Origin: Sterolibacteriaceae bacterium
GTDB taxonomy: Bacteria > Pseudomonadota > Gammaproteobacteria > Burkholderiales > Rhodocyclaceae
Direction: 5' to 3'
NCBI GenBank assembly: GCA_025360425.1
Contig: JANYCD010000073.1
Span: 1 to 64,000 of the forward strand
Length of the DNA stretch: 64,000 nt
Of the stretch, positions 9,469 through 20,245 are shown in pieces. How positions within the stretch are numbered: position 1 is the stretch's first letter; the number at the start of each line of letters is the position of its first letter. Both the position numbers and the translations under genes were made by a program. Below the pieces are notes generated by a model that had not been told where the DNA came from, did not search any database, and saw only the letters and a list, made by a program, of their open reading frames with translations.

Positions 9469-9792
9469 TCAGACTCCCCGGCTTTTCTTCTCGTCAATGC
9501 CGGAAACACCTTCACGGCGATGCAGTTCAGCCAATACGTCATCCACCCCAACGCCGAACTGCGCCAGCAGAATCATGCTGTGGAACCAGAGGTCGGCCAC
9601 CTCGCGCACCAAATGGAGACGATCGCCATCCTTGGCGGCCATGATGGTCTCCGCCGCTTCCTCGGCAACTTTTTTGCAGATCGCATCGGCACCTTTGGCG
9701 TAAAGACTGGCGACATACGACGAATCGGGTGCCGCGTCCTTGCGCTCCACCAGGGTCTTTTGCAGCCGGTGCAGGATTTCGACATCGATCAT
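9469..9792 (-). CDS. hisE: Phosphoribosyl-ATP pyrophosphatase
   Basis: Second step of histidine synthesis: PR-ATP to PR-AMP plus pyrophosphate. The 107-residue product has the all-alpha MazG-like core with KKVAEEAAETIMAAKDGD and LVREVADLWFHSMILLA, the metal-binding acidic helices of HisE. It is encoded separately from hisI rather than fused as in E. coli. It ends one base before hinT starts and follows hisI after a 10-bp gap. Confidence 0.97.
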   Translation of the reverse strand: MIDVEILHRLQKTLVERKDAAPDSSYVASLYAKGADAICKKVAEEAAETIMAAKDGDRLHLVREVADLWFHSMILLAQFGVGVDDVLAELHRREGVSGIDEKKSRGV

Positions 9793-9802
9793 GTTGAGTA
9801 CC

Positions 9803-10185
9803 TCACTTGTATATTTCCTTGGGGTCTTTCAACACCGGCTCTACATCTTTCCAGCCGCCATTGTCCAGCTTGTTGAAGAAACAACTGCGCCGTCCGGTGT
9901 GACAAGCAATGTCACCAGCCTGCTCGACCTTGAGCAGCACCACATCGCTGTCGCAGTCGGCGCGAATCTCGATGACCTTTTGAATGTGTCCGGATTGTTC
10001 ACCCTTGTGCCACAGCTTGCGCCGCGAACGCGACCAATAGACAACCTCGCCGCGCTGCGCGGTTTGCTCCAGCGCATCGCGGTTCATCCAGGCGAACATC
10101 AGGACTTCTCCGGTGTGAGCGTCCTGCGCAATCACCGGCACCAGACCTTGATCGTCCCATTTCACTTCGTTGAGCCAACTCGTAC

Positions 10186-10189
<4 letters not shown>
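9803..10189 (-). CDS. hisI: Phosphoribosyl-AMP cyclohydrolase
   Basis: Opens the adenine ring of PR-AMP (third step of histidine synthesis). The 128-residue monofunctional HisI shows [20 protein letters not shown], the metal-binding stretch [17 protein letters not shown] and the zinc-ligand segment [11 protein letters not shown]. Its start overlaps the end of hisF by 4 bp (ATGA type), indicating coupling. Confidence 0.97.
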
Positions 10190-10944
<755 letters not shown>

Positions 10945-10948
10945 GACA

Positions 10949-11030
10949 GTGAGGAGTGAAGAGTGAGGAATGAAGAGCGGAAAATCGTCCGCCCGTTCTT
11001 ACTCCTGACGTCTCACTCCTTACCCCTCAC
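10949..11030. repeat. Long imperfect inverted repeat between hisA and hisF (GTGAGGAGTGA family)
   Basis: The left arm at 10949-10980 is built of GTGAGGAGTGAAGAGTGAG-like units. The right arm at 10989-11030 is its imperfect complement, and GCGG/CCGC closes an 8-nt loop. The right arm runs into the end of hisA and supplies its last codons (V-R-G-K-E-stop). It can fold in the his mRNA and may be a mobile palindromic element or a processing/stability structure. It has no T-tract, so it is not a classical terminator. Confidence 0.75.
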
Positions 11031-11768
11031 CGCCGTCAACTTGTCGGCCTCGGCCTGGGCCTTCTTGAAATCCAGCGTGCCTTCGTAAATGGCGCGTCCG
11101 GTAATAGCGCCGATAATGCCTTCGTCTGCAACGGCGCACAGCGCCTTCACGTCTTTCAGCGTGGCAATGCCGCCACTGGCGATCACCGGCATGCGCAACG
11201 CCTGCGCGAGTTTGACGGTGGCCTCGATATTCACGCCGGAAAGCATGCCGTCGCGGCCGATATCGGTATACACCACGCCTTCGACGCCATAGTCCTCAAA
11301 TTTTTTGGCCAAATCGACTACATCATGGCCGGTCATCTTCGACCAGCCATCCACCGCCACCTTGCCATCCCTGGCGTCGAGTCCAACGATAATGTGGCCG
11401 AGGAAAGCGCTACAGGCATCATGCAGGAAGCCCGGATTCTTCACCGCCGCAGTGCCGATGATAACGTAGGTTATGCCGTCATCAAGACAACGGTCGATAG
11501 TATCCAGATCGCGGATACCGCCGCCCAGTTGCACCGGAATCTCGTCGCCGACTTCTTTCAGAATAGCCTTGATGGCAGCCTCATTTTTCGGCTTGCCGGC
11601 GAAGGCACCGTTGAGGTCAACCAAATGCAGGCGTCGCGCGCCCTGGTCGATCCAGTGCCGCGCCATCGCGGCGGGGTCTTCGGAGAACACCGTGGCATCG
11701 TTCATGTCGCCCTGTTTGAGGCGCACGCAATGCCCGTCCTTGAGGTCGATGGCGGGGATCAGCAGCAT
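11013..11768 (-). CDS. hisA: ProFAR isomerase (phosphoribosylformimino-AICAR-P isomerase)
   Basis: TIM-barrel isomerase, fourth step of histidine synthesis, paralogous to HisF. The 251-residue product starts [21 protein letters not shown] (catalytic Asp8) and has [15 protein letters not shown] and [15 protein letters not shown]. The C-terminus TAVRGKE is encoded by the arm of the intercistronic inverted repeat, so the last few residues are probably not conserved. It lies 41 bp downstream of hisH. Confidence 0.97.
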   Translation of the reverse strand: MLLIPAIDLKDGHCVRLKQGDMNDATVFSEDPAAMARHWIDQGARRLHLVDLNGAFAGKPKNEAAIKAILKEVGDEIPVQLGGGIRDLDTIDRCLDDGITYVIIGTAAVKNPGFLHDACSAFLGHIIVGLDARDGKVAVDGWSKMTGHDVVDLAKKFEDYGVEGVVYTDIGRDGMLSGVNIEATVKLAQALRMPVIASGGIATLKDVKALCAVADEGIIGAITGRAIYEGTLDFKKAQAEADKLTAVRGKE

Positions 11769-11809
11769 ACGGGGAGGATAGACAACACAGGAAGAAGATA
11801 ACGAGGAAG

Positions 11810-12448
11810 CTAAGGATTCCAGTTCATGAAATTGCCCAGCAACTGCAAACCAGCCTGTGCACTTTTCTCAGGATGGAATTGGACAGCGAAGATGTTATCG
11901 CGTGCCACGGCGCTGGTAAAGGGGATGCCGTAACGCGTTGTCCCGGCAATCACGGCGGACACGGCCGGTTCCACGTAATAGCTATGCACAAAATAGAAGC
12001 GTGCATCGTCATCGATATCGCCCCAAAGTGCATGTGGCTTGGCCTGCTGAACCTCGTTCCAGCCCATGTGCGGCACTTTGAGGCGGGTGCCATGGGCGCC
12101 GACCATGGCCTCGTGGGCGAAGCGACGCACATGGCCGGCGAGCAGGCCCAAGCCCGGCGTATCACCCTCTTCGCTTTGTTCGAACAACATTTGCAGGCCG
12201 ATGCAGATACCCAGGAAGGGTTTTTCCGCCGCAGCGTGGATCACTGCCTCGCGCAAACCACGGCTGTTCAGTTCGCGCATGCAATCCGGCATGGCCCCCT
12301 GTCCGGGCACTACTACACGATCAGCGGCGGCCACCGTGGCAGCATCGGCCGCGATGCGAACCTGCGCCGTCGGCGCCACGCGTTCAATCGCCTTGGCGAC
12401 CGAGCGCAAATTGCCCATGCCGTAATCAACAACCGCGACGGTAGTCAT
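11810..12448 (-). CDS. hisH: Imidazole glycerol phosphate synthase, glutaminase subunit
   Basis: Class I glutamine amidotransferase that feeds ammonia to HisF. It begins [18 protein letters not shown] chose this Met (12448) over one 15 bp upstream because it gives the family N-terminus. The nucleophile elbow [16 protein letters not shown] and the His-Glu pair [14 protein letters not shown] are intact. Length (212 residues) is normal. It is separated from hisB by about 190 bp that contain two palindromes. Confidence 0.97.
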   Translation of the reverse strand: MTTVAVVDYGMGNLRSVAKAIERVAPTAQVRIAADAATVAAADRVVVPGQGAMPDCMRELNSRGLREAVIHAAAEKPFLGICIGLQMLFEQSEEGDTPGLGLLAGHVRRFAHEAMVGAHGTRLKVPHMGWNEVQQAKPHALWGDIDDDARFYFVHSYYVEPAVSAVIAGTTRYGIPFTSAVARDNIFAVQFHPEKSAQAGLQLLGNFMNWNP

Positions 12449-12510
12449 GAAGACTTCCGCCAAAGACTCATCTGGCGAATACCTAAATCGAAGCGAAGGT
12501 TCGGGAATTT

Positions 12511-12571
12511 ACAAGGGGGCGTGTCCCCTTGTTCCCATACAGGGGGATATACAAGGGGAGTCTCCCCTTGT
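12511..12571. repeat. Pair of palindromic repeats (ACAAGGGG / CCCCTTGT)
   Basis: Two palindromes sharing the arm ACAAGGGG lie in tandem in the hisH-hisB gap. The first is 12511-12532 (8-bp arms, 6-nt spacer). The second is 12551-12571 (10-bp arms, 1-nt spacer). The rest of the 192-bp gap has no gene. They resemble REP-type elements or a protein-binding site; neither has a T-tract. Confidence 0.7.
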
Positions 12572-12640
12572 TCGTGCACAAGCCTTTTGTCGGCTATCGA
12601 AGACCCGATCATTTTAATTACGGCAATCCCGGCTTAAAGA

Positions 12641-13225
12641 CTAGAGTGACCCTTTGGTCGATGGAATGCCGCTGCTGCGCGGATCGGATTCGGCGGCCAT
12701 GCGCAGTGCCCGGCCGAAGGCCTTGAACATCGTCTCGCACTGGTGGTGCGCATTGTCGCCACGCAGATTGTCGATGTGCAGGGTGATCGCGGCATGATTG
12801 ACCATGCCCTGGAAAAACTCGCGCATCAGATCCACGTCGAACTCGCCGATCATGGAACGGGTGAAGTTCATGTTATAGGTCAGACCCGGCCGGCCCGACA
12901 GATCCACCACCACGCGGCTCAGTGCCTCGTCGAGCGGGACATAGGCGGGGCCGGAGCGGCGCAGACCCTTCTTGTCGCCGATGGCTTGCGCCAGCGCCTG
13001 ACCGATGCTGATGCCGATGTCTTCCACAGTGTGGTGGCCGTCAATGTGTAGATCGCCCTTGGCCTTCACTTCGAGATCAATCATGCCGTGGCGCGCGATC
13101 TGATCGAGCATGTGATCGAAAAAGCCGATGCCGGTGTCGAGTTTCGATTTACCCGAACCATCCAGATCGAGCCGGACGGTGATCTGGGTTTCCAGAGTAT
13201 TGCGGGAGATTTCGGCTTGCCGCAT
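12641..13225 (-). CDS. hisB: Imidazoleglycerol-phosphate dehydratase (monofunctional)
   Basis: Dehydrates IGP to imidazole acetol phosphate. The 194-residue enzyme without the HolPase domain carries both metal-binding motifs, [14 protein letters not shown] and [15 protein letters not shown], and starts [10 protein letters not shown] at 13225. Upstream in-frame Met codons would give an unsupported extension. It is the first gene of the remaining downstream half of the his operon and is divergent from hisC. It therefore needs its own promoter in the 123-bp gap. Confidence 0.96.
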   Translation of the reverse strand: MRQAEISRNTLETQITVRLDLDGSGKSKLDTGIGFFDHMLDQIARHGMIDLEVKAKGDLHIDGHHTVEDIGISIGQALAQAIGDKKGLRRSGPAYVPLDEALSRVVVDLSGRPGLTYNMNFTRSMIGEFDVDLMREFFQGMVNHAAITLHIDNLRGDNAHHQCETMFKAFGRALRMAAESDPRSSGIPSTKGSL

Positions 13226-13280
13226 GGCCTGTAGTCGCTGAAGAGTTACTGAAAGAGTCGCAGAAATGCGTAACGGCTGC

Positions 13281-13289
13281 ATGATACCA
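13281..13289 (-). promoter_or_regulatory. Candidate extended -10 promoter for hisB and downstream genes
   Basis: On the minus strand TGG-TATCAT forms an extended -10 element (TGnTATnnT) about 55 bp upstream of the hisB ATG. There is no good -35 hexamer. The site matters because hisC is inverted here, so hisB onward cannot be read from the hisG promoter without crossing an opposed gene. The sequence match is moderate and the function is inferred. Confidence 0.35.
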
Positions 13290-13348
13290 TTTCAATTCGA
13301 TGGCGCACCGCCGCGCCGCTCTCCGCCTGCCATTCACCCCAACACCGC

Positions 13349-14419
13349 ATGAGCCGCTACTGGAGCGATACCGTCCGCCGCCTGACCCCCTACGTGCCGG
13401 GAGAGCAACCCAAACTGCCCGATCTGGTCAAGCTCAACACCAACGAGAATCCCTACGGCCCTTCGCCGCGCGTGCTGTCGGCGATCCAGGCCGAACTTGG
13501 CGACAGCCTGCGGCTCTATCCCGACCCAACTGCCGAGCGACTCAAGCAGACGATCGCGCGCTACCATGACATCACGCCGCGCGAAGTGTTCGTCGGCAAT
13601 GGTTCCGACGAAGTGCTGGCCCACGTGTTTCTGGCATTGCTCAAGCATGAAGCGCCGCTGTTGTTTCCCGACATCACCTACAGCTTCTATCCGGTCTATT
13701 GCGGACTGTTCGGTATCGAGTACATCACCGTGCCGTTGACCGACAGCTTTGAAATTTGTATCGACGACTATGGGCAACCCAACGGCGGGATCATTTTTCC
13801 CAATCCCAATGCCCCAACCGGACGCCTGCTGGACCTGGCCAAAATCGACCGACTGGCGGCGGCCAACCAGGATTCCGTGATGGTGGTTGACGAAGCCTAT
13901 GTGGACTTCGGCGGCAGCACCATCCCCACCGCCATCCCGCTGACGCAGCGCCACCCGAACCTGCTGGTAGTGCAAACCCTGTCCAAGGCGCGTAGCCTGG
14001 CCGGCCTGCGGGTAGGCTTCGCGATTGGCCATCCGGATTTGATCGAAGCACTGGAGCGGGTCAAGGACAGTTTCAACTCCTATCCGCTAGATCGTCTCGC
14101 CATCGTCGGCGCAGTGGCCGCTTTCGAAGATGGGGACCATTTCGAGAAGACGCGCGCGGCTGTCATGTGCAGCCGGGAAAAACTGAACACCGATCTTCAA
14201 GAGTTGGGGTTCGACGTACTACCCTCGGCCGCCAATTTCATCTTCGCCCGTCATCCGAAGCGCGATGCGGCCGAATTATCCAAAGCACTGCGCGAACGCA
14301 GCGTCATCGTGCGTCACTTCAAGTTGCCGCGCATCGACCAGTTCCTGCGCATCACGGTCGGCACCGACGCACAGTGCGCATCGTTGGTCACGGCGCTACG
14401 GGAAACTCTCGCAGGATAG
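13349..14419 (+). CDS. hisC: Histidinol-phosphate aminotransferase, inverted within the his cluster
   Basis: PLP-dependent transamination of imidazole acetol phosphate. The 356-residue product has [40 protein letters not shown] and the Schiff-base Lys in [18 protein letters not shown], so it looks functional. Unlike hisG, hisD, hisB, hisH, hisA, hisF, hisI and hisE, it is on the plus strand. In related genomes the usual order is hisG-hisD-hisC-hisB, all in one direction. It is convergent with the PIN-toxin gene, ending 5 bp before it. Confidence 0.97.
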   Translation: MSRYWSDTVRRLTPYVPGEQPKLPDLVKLNTNENPYGPSPRVLSAIQAELGDSLRLYPDPTAERLKQTIARYHDITPREVFVGNGSDEVLAHVFLALLKHEAPLLFPDITYSFYPVYCGLFGIEYITVPLTDSFEICIDDYGQPNGGIIFPNPNAPTGRLLDLAKIDRLAAANQDSVMVVDEAYVDFGGSTIPTAIPLTQRHPNLLVVQTLSKARSLAGLRVGFAIGHPDLIEALERVKDSFNSYPLDRLAIVGAVAAFEDGDHFEKTRAAVMCSREKLNTDLQELGFDVLPSAANFIFARHPKRDAAELSKALRERSVIVRHFKLPRIDQFLRITVGTDAQCASLVTALRETLAG

Positions 14420-14424
14420 GTCGT

Positions 14425-14841
14425 TCATCCGAACTTTTTCACGCCTGCTCTTTTCGCGGCCTTCTGCAAATCTTCGTCAAGCGTGGCCAACGGGATACCT
14501 AATCTCAAGGCAAGCTCAAGGTATGAAGCGTCGTAAACAGATAACTTGTAGCGCCGCGCCAGTTGCAGGGTGCCAGACAGCGCGTGCGCGAATGTCGCGT
14601 CCACCTCGATATCCACGCCTTCCAGCATCTCAAGAAATGCTCCACTGCGTGCTTCCGTCACCAAACCCTTTGCTTCCGCCCTGGCAATAACGTTTGCCAC
14701 CTCAAGACCCCAGGTCACGGGCACGCAGGCGCTTCCCACTTTCATCGCATCAAGCACCTTTCCGGCATAGGCAAGTTCCTGGGGTTTGCCGTCGCCAAAA
14801 AACCAGCGCATGGTCACCGAGTTGTCGAGGACAAAGCTCAC
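14425..14841 (-). CDS. PIN-domain toxin (VapC-like ribonuclease)
   Basis: The 138-residue PIN-domain protein has the acidic metal-binding set in place: Asp6 (FVLDNSV), Glu47 (WGLEVANVI), Asp104 (VYDASYLELA) and Asp122/124 (TLDEDL). In this family the toxin cleaves RNA, often tRNA, and is neutralised by the adjacent antitoxin. Its start overlaps the antitoxin stop by 4 bp, the standard antitoxin-toxin order. It is one of two toxin-antitoxin pairs inserted between hisD and hisC. Confidence 0.9.
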   Translation of the reverse strand: MSFVLDNSVTMRWFFGDGKPQELAYAGKVLDAMKVGSACVPVTWGLEVANVIARAEAKGLVTEARSGAFLEMLEGVDIEVDATFAHALSGTLQLARRYKLSVYDASYLELALRLGIPLATLDEDLQKAAKRAGVKKFG

Positions 14842-15080
14842 GCGCGCCCGTCCTCGATGAGCTGCCTGATATTCACCCCCCGCACCGGATCGGCCCGCAT
14901 GAAGGCCTTGAGCTTTTCCGCCGCCGCGACCTTGTCCTTCGCCCGCGCTCCCACGCTGGGCACCAAATCCGCGATGGCTTCCCCGCGATTGGTGATGGTA
15001 AAGCTCTTCCCGGTCTTGACCTGCCGCAGCAATTCGGGAAGCTTTGTTTTCGCTTCATACGAACCAATTTCAATTTTCAT
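14838..15080 (-). CDS. Phd/YefM-type antitoxin
   Basis: The 80-residue product starts MKIEIGSYEAKTKLPELLRQV and continues GKSFTITNRGEAIADLVP, the Phd/YefM DNA-binding fold. The charged C-terminal part (RADPVRGVNIRQLIEDGRA) should wrap the PIN toxin. It lies immediately upstream of and overlaps the toxin gene. It most likely autoregulates the pair; upstream at about 15115-15127 is an ACTAGT-centred sequence that might be an operator, but I do not see a clear dyad. Confidence 0.88.
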   Translation of the reverse strand: MKIEIGSYEAKTKLPELLRQVKTGKSFTITNRGEAIADLVPSVGARAKDKVAAAEKLKAFMRADPVRGVNIRQLIEDGRA

Positions 15081-15255
15081 GGCGCTCTCCCACGATGTGA
15101 TGATTCAGACCAGTATATAGACTAGTCGACTTGATATCAACGATTTAGACTGGGTTGTGATGGAATTTGGCGCGGCGAAACCCCAGGGCTTTTAGCTCCT
15201 CTGGCGCTACGGGAAATTGTTGGGAAATAATGCCGAGGCTTCTGCTTGCGTAAAC

Positions 15256-15278
15256 ATGTATATGTTAGTAATATACAT
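15256..15278. promoter_or_regulatory. Perfect 8-bp inverted repeat upstream of brnT (candidate autoregulatory operator)
   Basis: ATGTATAT (15256-15263) and ATATACAT (15271-15278) are perfect complements with a 7-nt spacer, ending two bases before the toxin ATG at 15281. Ribbon-helix-helix antitoxins of this type bind such A+T-rich dyads at their own promoter. The position is seen directly; the binding protein is inferred. Confidence 0.6.
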
Positions 15279-15280
15279 AA

Positions 15281-15580
15281 ATGATTGATCCGGACAGTGT
15301 CGAAGGCTTCGACTGGGACAACGGCAATGCCCGCAAGAACGACAAGCACGGGGTCAGCCAAACCGAGATCGAGGAAGTTTTTTTCAATCAGCCGTTATTG
15401 GTGCTAGCAGATGCTCAACACAGTGCGCATGAGTTGCGTTTTCATGCGCTGGGTAAAACCAATGCGGGACGTGGGTTGCACATCACATTCACGCTCCGCG
15501 CCGGGGGCACGCTGGTTCGTGTGATCTCCGCCCGGGATATGCATCGGAAGGAAAGGATTATTTATGACCAAACAAGCTAA
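15281..15580 (+). CDS. brnT: BrnT family toxin
   Basis: The 99-residue product matches the BrnT ribonuclease toxin family: FDWDNGNARKNDKHGVSQTE at residues 10-29, RFHALGKTNAGRGLHITFT in the middle and VRVISARDMHRKERIIY at the C-terminus, including the conserved R-x-I-S-A-R element. BrnT inhibits translation and is reversed by BrnA. It overlaps the downstream antitoxin by 17 bp, the standard toxin-first order of this system. Start codon 15281 follows directly after the inverted-repeat operator. Confidence 0.9.
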   Translation: MIDPDSVEGFDWDNGNARKNDKHGVSQTEIEEVFFNQPLLVLADAQHSAHELRFHALGKTNAGRGLHITFTLRAGGTLVRVISARDMHRKERIIYDQTS

Positions 15581-15839
15581 AGCGACACTGCCGAAATTCA
15601 AGAACGAAGCAGCGGAGAGCGCCTTTTGGGAAGCCAAGGGCAGAGACTCGACGGAATATCTGGACTGGAGCAAAGCCCAGCGTACCGTGCTGCCAAACCT
15701 GAAACCCTCGACCAGGACGATTTCACTCAGGTTGCCGCAACATCTGCTTGACGCCCTCAAAGCCGCCGCCAATTCCCGCGACGTTCCCTATCAATCCTTG
15801 ATCAAGGTTTGGCTGCAAGAGAAGTTGCACACCCGTTGA
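15564..15839 (+). CDS. BrnA-type / CopG-like antitoxin
   Basis: The 91-residue product has an N-terminal toxin-interacting segment (FKNEAAESAFWEAKGRDSTEY) and a C-terminal ribbon-helix-helix motif (TRTISLRLPQHLLDALKAAA, then VPYQSLIKVWLQEKL). It is the partner of the preceding brnT and overlaps it. The RHH domain should bind the dyad at 15256-15278. The exact subfamily (BrnA versus general CopG) cannot be settled by eye. Confidence 0.85.
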   Translation: MTKQAKATLPKFKNEAAESAFWEAKGRDSTEYLDWSKAQRTVLPNLKPSTRTISLRLPQHLLDALKAAANSRDVPYQSLIKVWLQEKLHTR

Positions 15840-15992
15840 GGCATTCAGGATTTGCGGCAACGGATCGATTATGGGATCGCCTACAACAACGGTCGGGTTG
15901 AAATTTAATTCGAACCTGGAACCTTAAATCCGTGCTTGCTCATCCAAGTTTGCGGGGAATCGTGGTCTATCCCCAATTGTTCAAGGGAAAAT

Positions 15993-16580
15993 ATGAAAAA
16001 GCTTTGGATATGGTTGATAACTTTTGTGGCTTACCCTTCGTGGGCGGGAATGTCGATGTTCGGCGTTGATCTTGGCCACCCACTTCCAAATTTTCCGGCA
16101 TGTAAATACAGTGGTTCAACGCTGACGAGTACTGGATTGTGCACATTCGAAAAGTCCAAATACGCCGATGGTTCGTTCAGGTACTCAGTTCGGATGAGCA
16201 ATCCTCCATCCTACATAGTGGGCGAGAACGGGCAGTTCGCAGTTGAAACGACGAAAGACGGCTCGGTCGGAATGATAATTTTTCACACTTTGGGAAAGCT
16301 TAAGCACAAAGAGGTTCTGGCGACACTAAAAGAGAAATTTGGCCAACCCACTAGGTCACAGCAGCTTCCAAGCTATAGCGATCGAATGGACTCAAGTTTG
16401 AGAATGGCTTGGAATATGAAGGATGTCGTAGTTGATTATGGAATTGTTGATGTCGATGTTGGATCGGTTCGAGTTGATACTGCAAAGTACCGAAAAGAGG
16501 CATCTGAAAGTGAAGCCCAAAATCAAAAAGATAAGGCAAAAAAGGCGGCACAAGCTCGCGCTTCCGAGGTGAAAATGTAG
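15993..16580 (+). CDS. Putative secreted protein of unknown function
   Basis: The 195-residue product starts MKKLWIWLITFVAYPSWAG, a clear Sec signal peptide, with the start chosen at 15993 for that reason. The mature part has two Cys near the N-terminus (FPACKYSG and GLCTFEKS), a mixed beta-rich middle (GQFAVETTKDGSVGMIIF), and a C-terminal Lys/Glu/Ala-rich predicted coiled coil (ASESEAQNQKDKAKKAAQAR). I recognise no family. The coding sequence is more A+T-rich than the his genes around it, and it sits beside two toxin-antitoxin pairs, so it was probably acquired. Confidence 0.6.
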   Translation: MKKLWIWLITFVAYPSWAGMSMFGVDLGHPLPNFPACKYSGSTLTSTGLCTFEKSKYADGSFRYSVRMSNPPSYIVGENGQFAVETTKDGSVGMIIFHTLGKLKHKEVLATLKEKFGQPTRSQQLPSYSDRMDSSLRMAWNMKDVVVDYGIVDVDVGSVRVDTAKYRKEASESEAQNQKDKAKKAAQARASEVKM

Positions 16581-16773
16581 AATCAAATCACCTCAGGCCG
16601 TCGGCTACCTACCTCAGGCTCACCCACTTACACGAACTCATCTGCCAGAAGATCACATGACGAAGAAAACCACCGAGACAGTATTTGCTTCCGCCCAATG
16701 CTAAAGGGGCCGCGCTCGAAATATTTTTTTATGAGTGCCGCAATCCATAAAATCCACGACATTTTCTAATTCG

Positions 16774-18084
16774 TCAAGGCTTGTAACGCAACTCCGCAGC
16801 CTTTGCATGGGCCGTTAACCCTTCGCCGTGGGCCAGGGTCGAAGCAACAGGCCCCAGCGCCCAAGCACCCGCTGCCGAGACTTCGATCAGGCTGCTGCGT
16901 TTCTGGAAATCATAAACCCCGAGCGGGCTGGAGAAGCGCGCGCTGCGCGAGGTGGGCAGCACGTGGTCGGGGCCGGCGCAGTAGTCGCCAACGGCCTCCG
17001 ACGAATAGGGACCGATGAAAATGGCGCCGGCGTGGCGAATTTTTTCCACCAGCAGGCGCGCATCGTGCACTGACAGTTCCAGATGTTCGGGGGCAATGCG
17101 ATTGGCCACAGTGCAGGCCTCTTCGAGATCAACGACGTGGATCAGCGCGCCGCGCCGGCTCAGCGAAGCGGCGATCACGTCCTTGCGCGACATCTGCGGC
17201 AGCAGTTTTTCGATGCTGGCGGCGACTCTTTCGATATAGGCCGCACCGGGACAAAGCAGGATGGACTGGGCCATTTCGTCGTGCTCGGCCTGGGCGAATA
17301 AATCCATCGCCACCCAATCCGGATCGGTGCTGCCGTCGGCGATGATCAGCACTTCCGACGGGCCGGCCACCATGTCAATGCCAACCGTGCCGAATACACG
17401 GCGCTTGGCGGCGGCGACATAGGCATTGCCGGGGCCGACGATCTTGTCCACTTGCGGAATGGTCGCGGTGCCGTAGGCCAGCGCAGCCACAGCCTGGGCG
17501 CCGCCGATGGTGAACACACGGTCGACGCCGGCGATGTGAGCGGCGGCCAGCACCAGCGCATTCTTTTCGCCGCGCGGAGTGGGCACCACCATGATGAGTT
17601 CGCCAACACCGGCCACCTTGGCGGGAATGGCGTTCATCAATACCGACGAGGGATAGGATGCCTTGCCACCGGGCACATAGAGGCCGACACGATCCAGCGG
17701 CGTGACCTTCTGGCCGAGGCGCGTGCCGTCGGCTTCGCTGTACTCCCAGGACTCGGCCTTCTGCCGCTCGTGATAGGCGCGGATGCGCTGCGCGGCGGTT
17801 TGTAGCGCGTCCTTCTGTATTTGGGGTAGTCCTTCAAAAGCCGCTGCCAATGCGGCTTTGGGCAGTTCGAGCGCGGCTACGCTGGTGGCATCAAGCTGGT
17901 CAAAACGACGCGTGCAATCCAGCACCGCAGCGTCACCAGTTTTGCGGACGCTGGCGAGTATCTCGACGACCGCACGTTCGATGGCTTCATCGGTGGAGTC
18001 ATCGAAGGCCAGCAGCGCATCGAGTTGCGCATAAAAGTCTGCGGTCTTCGTCGACAGGCGGCGAATGGGCAGCGGCGCAGTCAT
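16774..18084 (-). CDS. hisD: Histidinol dehydrogenase
   Basis: Zn enzyme performing the last two oxidations to L-histidine. The 436-residue product is full length and shows [67 protein letters not shown] and C-terminal [20 protein letters not shown], all conserved. Its start overlaps the hisG stop by 4 bp. Downstream, the operon is interrupted by the toxin-antitoxin region and the inverted hisC. About 190 bp of gene-free sequence separates it from the secreted orphan. Confidence 0.98.
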   Translation of the reverse strand: MTAPLPIRRLSTKTADFYAQLDALLAFDDSTDEAIERAVVEILASVRKTGDAAVLDCTRRFDQLDATSVAALELPKAALAAAFEGLPQIQKDALQTAAQRIRAYHERQKAESWEYSEADGTRLGQKVTPLDRVGLYVPGGKASYPSSVLMNAIPAKVAGVGELIMVVPTPRGEKNALVLAAAHIAGVDRVFTIGGAQAVAALAYGTATIPQVDKIVGPGNAYVAAAKRRVFGTVGIDMVAGPSEVLIIADGSTDPDWVAMDLFAQAEHDEMAQSILLCPGAAYIERVAASIEKLLPQMSRKDVIAASLSRRGALIHVVDLEEACTVANRIAPEHLELSVHDARLLVEKIRHAGAIFIGPYSSEAVGDYCAGPDHVLPTSRSARFSSPLGVYDFQKRSSLIEVSAAGAWALGPVASTLAHGEGLTAHAKAAELRYKP

Positions 18085-18722
18085 TTCACCGCTTTGCCAA
18101 AGGCATCGATCAGTGGTTGCAGCAACTCGCGTTTTACTTTCAGCGCCGCCTGATTGACGATGAGGCGCGACGAGATCGCCATGATGTCTTCGACCTCGAC
18201 CAGGTTGTTGGCCTTGAGCGTGCTGCCGCTGGAGACCAGGTCGACGATGGCATCGGCCAGGCCGACCAATGGTGCCAGCTCCATCGAACCATAGAGTTTG
18301 ATCAGGTCGACATGCACACCTTTGGCGCCAAAATGTTCGCGCGCCGTCTGCAAGTATTTGGTCGCTACCCGCAGGCGCGCGCCGCGCTGCACTGCTGCCT
18401 GATAGTCAAAGCCCTTTGGCACAGCAACGCACATGCGGCATTTGGCAATCTTGAGATCAAGCGGCTGGTACAGCCCCTGACCGCCGTGCTCCAGCAATAC
18501 GTCTTTGCCGGCGATGCCGAGATCGGCGGCGCCGTATTGCACATAGGTCGGCACATCGGAGGCGCGCACGATCACCACCTGCACATCGGGTCGGTTGGTG
18601 CCGATGATCAGCTTGCGTGATTGTTCGGGATTTTCCGACGGGGTGATGCCGGCTGCGGCCAGCAGTGGCAGGGTTTCGTCGAAGATGCGGCCCTTTGACA
18701 GGGCGATGGTGATGCCGTCCAC
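18081..18722 (-). CDS. hisG: ATP phosphoribosyltransferase, short form
   Basis: First committed step of histidine synthesis (ATP + PRPP). At 213 residues it is the short HisG, which lacks the C-terminal regulatory domain and in known cases needs HisZ; no hisZ is in the window. Motifs are [35 protein letters not shown] and the PRPP loop [14 protein letters not shown]. The start is GTG at 18722. It follows murA by 27 bp on the same strand. Confidence 0.97.
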   Translation of the reverse strand: MDGITIALSKGRIFDETLPLLAAAGITPSENPEQSRKLIIGTNRPDVQVVIVRASDVPTYVQYGAADLGIAGKDVLLEHGGQGLYQPLDLKIAKCRMCVAVPKGFDYQAAVQRGARLRVATKYLQTAREHFGAKGVHVDLIKLYGSMELAPLVGLADAIVDLVSSGSTLKANNLVEVEDIMAISSRLIVNQAALKVKRELLQPLIDAFGKAVK

Positions 18723-18749
18723 TGGGAATCCGTCGCAAAAGGAAAGATT

Positions 18750-20242
<1,493 letters not shown>

Positions 20243-20245
20243 GGT

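Noticed and set aside
15840-15908. In-frame continuation after the BrnA stop (IQDLRQRIDYGIAYNNGRVE), protein-like in look.
   Set aside because: Only 22 codons between two stops, no start and no known match; it may be a gene remnant but cannot be supported.
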